42,167 nt of DNA from Mycobacterium persicum (GTDB lineage Bacteria; Actinomycetota; Actinomycetes; Mycobacteriales; Mycobacteriaceae): the NCBI RefSeq assembly GCF_002086675.1, contig NZ_MVIF01000045.1, forward strand, positions 1 through 42,167, written 5' to 3'. Below the pieces are notes generated by a model. The model was not told the DNA's origin. It saw nothing but the letters and a program-made list of their open reading frames with translations, and did no database searches. Numbering within the stretch: the first letter of the stretch is position 1; each line of letters opens with the position of its first letter. The position numbers were made by a program, and so were the translations under genes. This document shows positions 38,044 through 42,167 of the stretch, piece by piece.

Positions 38044-38466
38044 TTAGCTGAAAGGCGGCTGTGGAACCTGTCGCCACAGCGCCTTCGCGAGATCGGGTAG
38101 CCAGCCGCGGTCGGCCGGCACCCAATCCAGATGGTGCAGTTGCTCCGCCGTCACCCAACGCAGCGCACGGTGGTCACGCGCGTCCGGTTCACCGTTGAGC
38201 AGCCGCACCCGGTAGGCCCGCAGTATCACGTTGCCGCCCAACGCAATATCGTCGCCCAAGCGGTCACCCACGGCGATGTCGTCGAGCCCCAGCTCCTCGG
38301 CCAGCTCCCGGGCCAGTGCGGCGCGCTCGCTTTCACCCGCGGCGACCTTACCGCCGGGAAGCTCCCAGCGCCCGGCCAGCTCCGGCGGCCTTACCCGTTG
38401 CGCCACCAAGACCGTCGAACCACAGATGATGGCTCCCGCCACGACGATCTGCGCCGGCATGGGCAA
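38044..38466 (-). CDS. mutT2: Nudix hydrolase MutT2
   Basis: 140 residues. The Nudix box lies at 38-60: GGKVAAGESERAALARELAE followed by ELG, with the catalytic REL-x-EE core complete. The preceding ELAGRWELPGGK and small size match mycobacterial MutT2, which hydrolyses (d)CTP and 5-methyl-dCTP and may contribute to clearing oxidised nucleotides. It is cytosolic. It is upstream of narG in the same direction but separated by 262 bp. The start at the ATG at 38466 is preceded by the overlapping DUF3761 frame. Confidence 0.93.
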   Translation of the reverse strand: MPMPAQIVVAGAIICGSTVLVAQRVRPPELAGRWELPGGKVAAGESERAALARELAEELGLDDIAVGDRLGDDIALGGNVILRAYRVRLLNGEPDARDHRALRWVTAEQLHHLDWVPADRGWLPDLAKALWRQVPQPPFS

Positions 38467-38818
38467 TCACGGTATACCGTCGCGGCCCTGGCGCAGGCTG
38501 CCAGTGGCCGGACCCGAAAGTGCACGGGCACCATTGAGCGACTCCGCCGTGACGGGAGCAGGTGCCGCTGTGGTGTTGGCTGTGCGAATGCGAACCGTCC
38601 CGGCATATCGCGGTGACGTCGTCGTTCGAGTTGTCGGGAGAGGGAACGCAAACGCCGCTTGAATTCTGATAGCGACCCGGCGGGCACAACCCGGCGGCTG
38701 AGGCTGTCGACGCCTGAGCGACGACGCCGGCACCGGCCGGTCCCGCTTCGACTGCTACCGAGACTACTACCAAGACTACTAACGAGACTGCTAACGAGAC
38801 TGTTAACGAGCGAAACAT
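38348..38818 (-). CDS. Small secreted DUF3761 protein
   Basis: Starts at the ATG at 38818. A Sec signal peptide (MFRSLTVSLAVSLVVLVVV, then VEAGPAGAG) is followed by the DUF3761 signature: CPPGRYQNSSGVCVPSP, then AICRDGSHSHSQHHSGTCSR and HGGVAQW, with four conserved cysteines likely forming disulfides. The family is small, exported and of unknown function. The frame runs on to 38348, overlapping mutT2 by about 120 nt, which is longer than the family usually needs. A different frame ends at 38467 directly before mutT2 (ending RQGRDGIP), so a frameshift near 38540 may have extended the protein. The signal-peptide codons contain a short GAGACT-type tandem repeat. Confidence 0.7.
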   Translation of the reverse strand: MFRSLTVSLAVSLVVLVVVSVAVEAGPAGAGVVAQASTASAAGLCPPGRYQNSSGVCVPSPDNSNDDVTAICRDGSHSHSQHHSGTCSRHGGVAQWCPCTFGSGHWQPAPGPRRYTVIAHAGADRRGGSHHLWFDGLGGATGKAAGAGRALGASRR

Positions 38819-38942
38819 GCCGGGCCCCAAACACTTAACGTCCGAGATGCGGTGCGGTTGACAAAGATGGCCCGATGCGGGCGACCCTACCGGCTTGCCC
38901 GTGCCGCCGTGGCCAATTTGGGGAGATTCGCTGCGACCGGGG

Positions 38943-38955
38943 TACCGTCGCGATA
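38943..38955 (+). promoter_or_regulatory. -10 element for a leaderless transcript
   Basis: TACCGT at 38943-38948 fits TANNNT and ends 6 nt before the ATG at 38955. There is no Shine-Dalgarno sequence, so the pterin dehydratase mRNA is probably leaderless. Confidence 0.5.
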
Positions 38956-39239
38956 TGGCTGTGTTAACGGATGAGCAAGTAGACGCCGCACTGCCCGACC
39001 TCAACGGCTGGGGACGCGCCGGCGGTGCCCTGCGCCGGTCCGTCAAGTTTCCGGCGTTCCTCGACGGCATCGACGCGGTGCGCCGGGTGGCCGAGCACGC
39101 GGAACGCAAGGATCACCACCCGGATATCGATATCCGCTGGCGGACGGTAACTTTCGCGTTGGTCACGCATTCAGAGGGCGGGATCACCCAACGCGATATC
39201 GACATGGCACGCGATATCGACCGGATTATCGGGAGCTAG
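38955..39239 (+). CDS. Pterin-4a-carbinolamine dehydratase
   Basis: 94 residues from ATG 38955; the frame is open 20 codons further upstream but without coding features. The family motif [13 protein letters not shown] supplies the active-site histidines, preceded by [16 protein letters not shown]. The enzyme dehydrates 4a-hydroxytetrahydropterin; in bacteria without aromatic hydroxylases the role is less clear, and some family members act as transcriptional coactivators. It corresponds to Rv1159A next to mutT2 in M. tuberculosis as I recall. It is the last conserved-core gene before the right-hand accessory zone. Confidence 0.9.
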   Translation: MAVLTDEQVDAALPDLNGWGRAGGALRRSVKFPAFLDGIDAVRRVAEHAERKDHHPDIDIRWRTVTFALVTHSEGGITQRDIDMARDIDRIIGS

Positions 39240-40033
39240 CGCTGAGCTAGCGCCCCTTCCCAGCCGCGCCAGCCGGGGCTGTCCGGCAAGCTGGCAAAGT
39301 TCAGTCGACCGCGCGCTGATCCGTGTTCAGGGCGGGCCGAGCCATTGTCGAGGCAACCACGGATCCCGTTGGTGGCATCGACGCAGCAGGGCTTACCCGA
39401 TCGCGGCCGCGAAACACGTTTGCCGGCGCACCCCGGCCGGATACCTATTAGGCAGGCGACTCCCTGCCGACCACGCCGACCCCGTTCACCGGAAAGCTTG
39501 TGGGCATGCAGCAACTGCTGACCCGAGGTGGACTCTGCCCACTACTGCCCGGCCGTACCGCGCAAGTCCGGACCCACAGAAGCACCAGCAGATCCAGGCT
39601 GTTTCCTCAGCCCAGAACGTGGGAAGTCAACGATGCCGGAGCTCTGATCCAGAACAGAACCCGGATTCCGTGAAACATTAACGTTGATAAATGGTGCTTA
39701 TGGTTTTATCGACACGTTTGATTGGCGGGCAATAATTGGCTTCGTCTATCGTTTCCGACGCCGAGCAAAGTTGGTGCTCTCTGCGAGCGGTTTCGCGTCC
39801 CATCCAGCCTGCTGGCCTGATGGTCGCATAACCTGTGAAACGCGAATTGTTGGAAGCGCCGCATGGTTTTCAAGGAGTGAGCCGTTAGACATTGGAGCAG
39901 CCCGGTGCCGGCTTGACGAGTTGATGTCTGCTATCCGTCTTATGCTGTCAACGTCTCTTAATCTGAGGCAGTCTTACTCGAATTTGCATTTCATTTTGTA
40001 TTCGCGCCGGCAAGAAGAAAGGCGATTTATTCA
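39240..40033. other. AT-rich intergenic region, no convincing gene
   Basis: About 800 bp. The first 400 bp resemble average mycobacterial DNA without a recognisable frame. From about 39650 it becomes clearly AT-rich. An open frame at 39684-40061 encodes no recognisable protein and overlaps the next gene. The region ends in AAGAAGAAAGG (40012-40022), the ribosome site of the next gene. TTTGCATTTCATTTTGTATT at 39983-40002 is promoter-like. Confidence 0.5.
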
Positions 40034-40924
40034 ATGGCTCGAGTGTCCCGTGACCCATTAACCGACGACGGCGGCGTCGCTGAATCTGACATGCCTCGTC
40101 CCGCGCCCAGGGCAGCGAAGGGGCGGCGCGGCAAACGGGGTGCGGCGGCTGCGCTGGGCGCGCTGGCCTTGACCAGCGGTGTCACCGCCGCCATCGATGC
40201 CACCAGGGATGGCACTCAGATCAGCGCCGGCAGGCTCGCCATCACCTTGACTGCACACGGCGGATTCAAACTCGACACATGTACGACCAACGGTTCCAGT
40301 TACAGCGACGGCAATGGTTCCAGCAATAGCTCCACCACGTCCAACACGACTCAAGATTTCGGCACCAGTACAACCACTTCTGATAGCACTCAGACGTCCG
40401 GCACCGGTACGACTACCTACGACACCACTCAAGATCTAAGTACCAGCATCTCCAATTCCGACAGCACGCAGACTGGCAGCAACGAGTCGACTAATTACGA
40501 CAATAATCAGCTAAGTCTGCCCGAAGAATATACGTATACTACGCCGATCGAACATACTCCGGTCCCCCCCTCAGGTTTCGAACGCGGTGGCACAATCTTC
40601 GTCGGCGGCGGCGATGAGGGTTTGCCACCCGGATTTACGCGAAGCGGCACGTTCTGGGTTGGCGGCGACGACAGCGAAGATTCCAGCGGCGATAGCAGCA
40701 CTGTTCCGTACTTTGTTGATAACTACAGCGAGCGCTATAACAATGACAAGCTGAACATCGGTGATTATCAACCGAACGCGGCTGATCATTATGATCCAAA
40801 CTCTAACTTAGAATTTTATCTGGACGATAACAACGAAAATGTAATTAATGATAATAACGATATCGATGCCATCACCAGGGAGAATCTGGAGTTCAAATTG
40901 AGGCTGATGTCCTGTTACGGCTAG
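40034..40924 (+). CDS. Asn/Ser/Thr-rich repeat protein with hydrophobic N-terminal segment
   Basis: 296 residues from ATG 40034, with AAGAAGAAAGG ending 11 nt upstream. Residues 1-36 are hydrophilic and basic (AKGRRGKRG). Residues 37-55 are hydrophobic (AAAALGALALTSGVTAAI), a possible export signal or anchor. Then comes a low-complexity Ser/Thr/Asn region with two 18-residue units, 104-121 (NTTQDFGTSTTTSDSTQT) and 130-147. Two further 19-residue units lie at 178-196 (PPSGFERGGTIFVGGGDEG) and 198-216 (PPGFTRSGTFWVGGDDSED). The C-terminal 80 residues are acidic, with many Asn and Asp. The DNA is visibly poorer in GC than its neighbours, suggesting transfer. Only two cysteines (83 and 294). I recognise no family. 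It may be a secreted or surface protein or a multi-core peptide precursor. Confidence 0.7.
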   Translation: MARVSRDPLTDDGGVAESDMPRPAPRAAKGRRGKRGAAAALGALALTSGVTAAIDATRDGTQISAGRLAITLTAHGGFKLDTCTTNGSSYSDGNGSSNSSTTSNTTQDFGTSTTTSDSTQTSGTGTTTYDTTQDLSTSISNSDSTQTGSNESTNYDNNQLSLPEEYTYTTPIEHTPVPPSGFERGGTIFVGGGDEGLPPGFTRSGTFWVGGDDSEDSSGDSSTVPYFVDNYSERYNNDKLNIGDYQPNAADHYDPNSNLEFYLDDNNENVINDNNDIDAITRENLEFKLRLMSCYG

Positions 40925-41137
40925 GGCGCGCGACGGGCCGGAAGCCGCTCTGTCGCTACGGGGCTTGTTGGATCCGACCCACCGTGGAGCCGATTCTTTG
41001 CCTGTGAGTTCGACTCGAGCGACGTGGGATCTGTTGGCCCGGTAGTCGCGGCGCCTGTTCTTCGAGATGTTCTGCGCGGGTTATTCGGAGTCGGCAGCCG
41101 AAAAGGCGACCAGACGATCTACAAGAAAGTTGTTGTT

Positions 41138-41914
41138 GTGCGCATGTCTCAATCAATTGATGTCCCACCGGTGACAGGCGATGTTGCCGGTTCGATCGAG
41201 GAATTCCGCAGCGACGCCGCGTCGGGTATTGCGGTGCTGGACAGTAGGTGGGCTCTGGCGTTGGAGTTTGAGGCGCCCTATGTGCTGGACCGGCTGCTGA
41301 GCGAGGGTGTCGTGGACACTCGCTGCCAGGCGCAGGAATTGTTCAGCGAAGCCAAGAAGTATTTGGTGTTGTGCGAACTCAGTCCGGACACGGCAATTGG
41401 TATGTACTCGGGACTAGTCGATGCGGCCTGGCATGCGTTTATTTTGTTCACCGCAGAATACATCGAGTACGGTCAGCGATTTTTTGGTCACTATCTGGCT
41501 CACTCCCCCGCCGTTGTCGAGTCCAGGCCCTCTGTTGGAGCCGGGCACAGCCGTGGTCGGCTCAGGCGGAAGGCGACGTTCCTTGACTTCCGCTGCCGCT
41601 ACGAAACACTCTTCCAACGCCCCCTGCCGGATGTCTGGTATGACGAGCGTTGCATCTGCCCAAGCCGGCGGATGATCCGCGAGGGCCGGGTCGGCCCGCT
41701 GAGTCTGACTCGCCATGACGGCTGTGTCGAGCTGCGCCGCCCCAACGGTGCCAGCCTGGTTAGCGTCAACGAGCTGGCTTACCCCGCTTTGCAATTCATC
41801 CTCGCCACCGGCGCCTTTTACGTCCGGGAACTGCCCGGGGAGCTCACCGACGAGGAAAAGGTCGGCCTCACCCAGGCGCTAGCCCGATGCGGCGCGGTCA
41901 GAATCGCGGCCTGA
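41138..41914 (+). CDS. Protein with D-x-x-W-H motif, glycine-rich-domain-protein-like
   Basis: About 258 residues from GTG 41138 (AAGAAAG 8 nt upstream) or 256 from ATG 41144; an in-frame GTG at 41024 is a longer alternative. The central motif VDAAWHAFILFTAEYIEYG, with H120 in YLAHSP, resembles the D-x-x-W-H-x-H...Y...H-x-P core of so-called glycine-rich domain proteins, whose function is unsettled. Here the second motif His is Phe. A later CIC pair (170 and 172) could bind metal. Residues about 200-256 (VSVNELAYPALQFI, then TDEEKVGLTQALARCG) look like a small winged-helix-type module. No signal or membrane segment, so cytosolic. It follows the repeat protein by 213 nt in the same direction, suggesting a linked function. 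Homology is by motif only. Confidence 0.65.
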   Translation: MRMSQSIDVPPVTGDVAGSIEEFRSDAASGIAVLDSRWALALEFEAPYVLDRLLSEGVVDTRCQAQELFSEAKKYLVLCELSPDTAIGMYSGLVDAAWHAFILFTAEYIEYGQRFFGHYLAHSPAVVESRPSVGAGHSRGRLRRKATFLDFRCRYETLFQRPLPDVWYDERCICPSRRMIREGRVGPLSLTRHDGCVELRRPNGASLVSVNELAYPALQFILATGAFYVRELPGELTDEEKVGLTQALARCGAVRIAA

Positions 41915-42087
41915 GACGTTGAGCACGAATAGGCCGTCGGCGCGGCACGGGACGAGCGATTGATGCCGAGCCGCAACATTTTTCATCTACTGACGCGTCG
42001 TACTGACGCATCGGCGATCCGGTCGCCGCGCCCCCGGCGGGCACCAAGGTCAGCGACATCCCATAAACCCCTACCAGGCATGGAGCG

Positions 42088-42167
42088 ATGGTGTTTGATT
42101 TTGCGCTGTTACCGCCAGAGGTCAATTCGGCCCGGATGTATACCGGTGCAGGCTCGGGTTCGCTGCG
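42088..42167 (+). CDS. PPE family protein, 3' partial
   Basis: The window ends inside the N-terminal PPE domain. The visible residues include FDFALLPPEVNSARMYTGAG followed by SGS. The start is the ATG at 42088 or the GTG at 42091; GGAG at 42082-42085 is better spaced from the GTG. The opening is very close to those of the two PPE-SVP genes at 6885-9281, so it probably belongs to the same subfamily, but the deciding C-terminal motif is outside the window. Confidence 0.9.
   Translation, partial: MVFDFALLPPEVNSARMYTGAGSGSL

Noticed and set aside
39684..40061. ORF preceding the repeat protein
   Set aside because: It overlaps the next gene's ribosome site and start, has no recognisable content, and lies in AT-rich DNA where long frames arise by chance.

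Overview
The window is chromosomal DNA of a Mycobacterium, most likely a slow-growing non-tuberculous species. The evidence is high-GC codon use, PE and PPE genes, a REP13E12-type relic, mycothiol (mshB) and F420 (fbiC) biosynthesis genes, TB8.4 and LpqW homologues, and gene order from the helicase to mutT2 that follows, inverted, the M. tuberculosis Rv1160-Rv1179c block as I remember it. No search was run; ortholog names rest on recognised sequence and order.

Layout. (1) 1-2500 is a decayed accessory zone: the 3' end of an Ala-rich ORF whose tail turns AT-rich, an AT-rich ORF resembling an immunity gene with a partial second copy, then a 13E12/DUF222 relic fused to a broken XRE-PLD-like regulator. 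(2) 2624-4023 is a PPE-PPW gene translationally coupled to a small Ala-rich partner. (3) 4400-5848 is a NarK-type nitrate/nitrite transporter, followed by about 1 kb without a convincing gene. (4) 6885-9281 is a tandem pair of PPE-SVP genes, convergent with a KimA-like permease that carries an OB-fold tail. (5) 11810-38466 is the conserved core: helicase, dapC, fdxC, fadH, TB8.4, fbiC, PE12-like, a membrane protein, a 35-codon ORF, mshB, a TetR regulator, a repeat-bearing PE gene, lpqW, typA, narIJHG and mutT2. (6) 38348-39239 has a secreted DUF3761 protein and a pterin dehydratase. (7) 39240-42167 is a second accessory zone: an AT-rich stretch, an Asn/Ser/Thr-rich repeat protein, a D-x-x-W-H motif protein, and the start of another PPE gene.

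Functionally, narGHJI encodes a membrane nitrate reductase and the distant NarK could supply nitrate or export nitrite. fbiC makes the F420 chromophore precursor FO, mshB makes mycothiol, dapC serves lysine/diaminopimelate synthesis, and lpqW affects cell-envelope glycolipid balance. The best candidates for something undescribed are the two-gene cassette at 40034-41914 and the toxin/immunity-like remnant at 3-1190. Smaller leads are a 35-codon ORF inside the mshB operon, a duplicated upstream element near the TetR and PE genes, and the permease-OB fusion.
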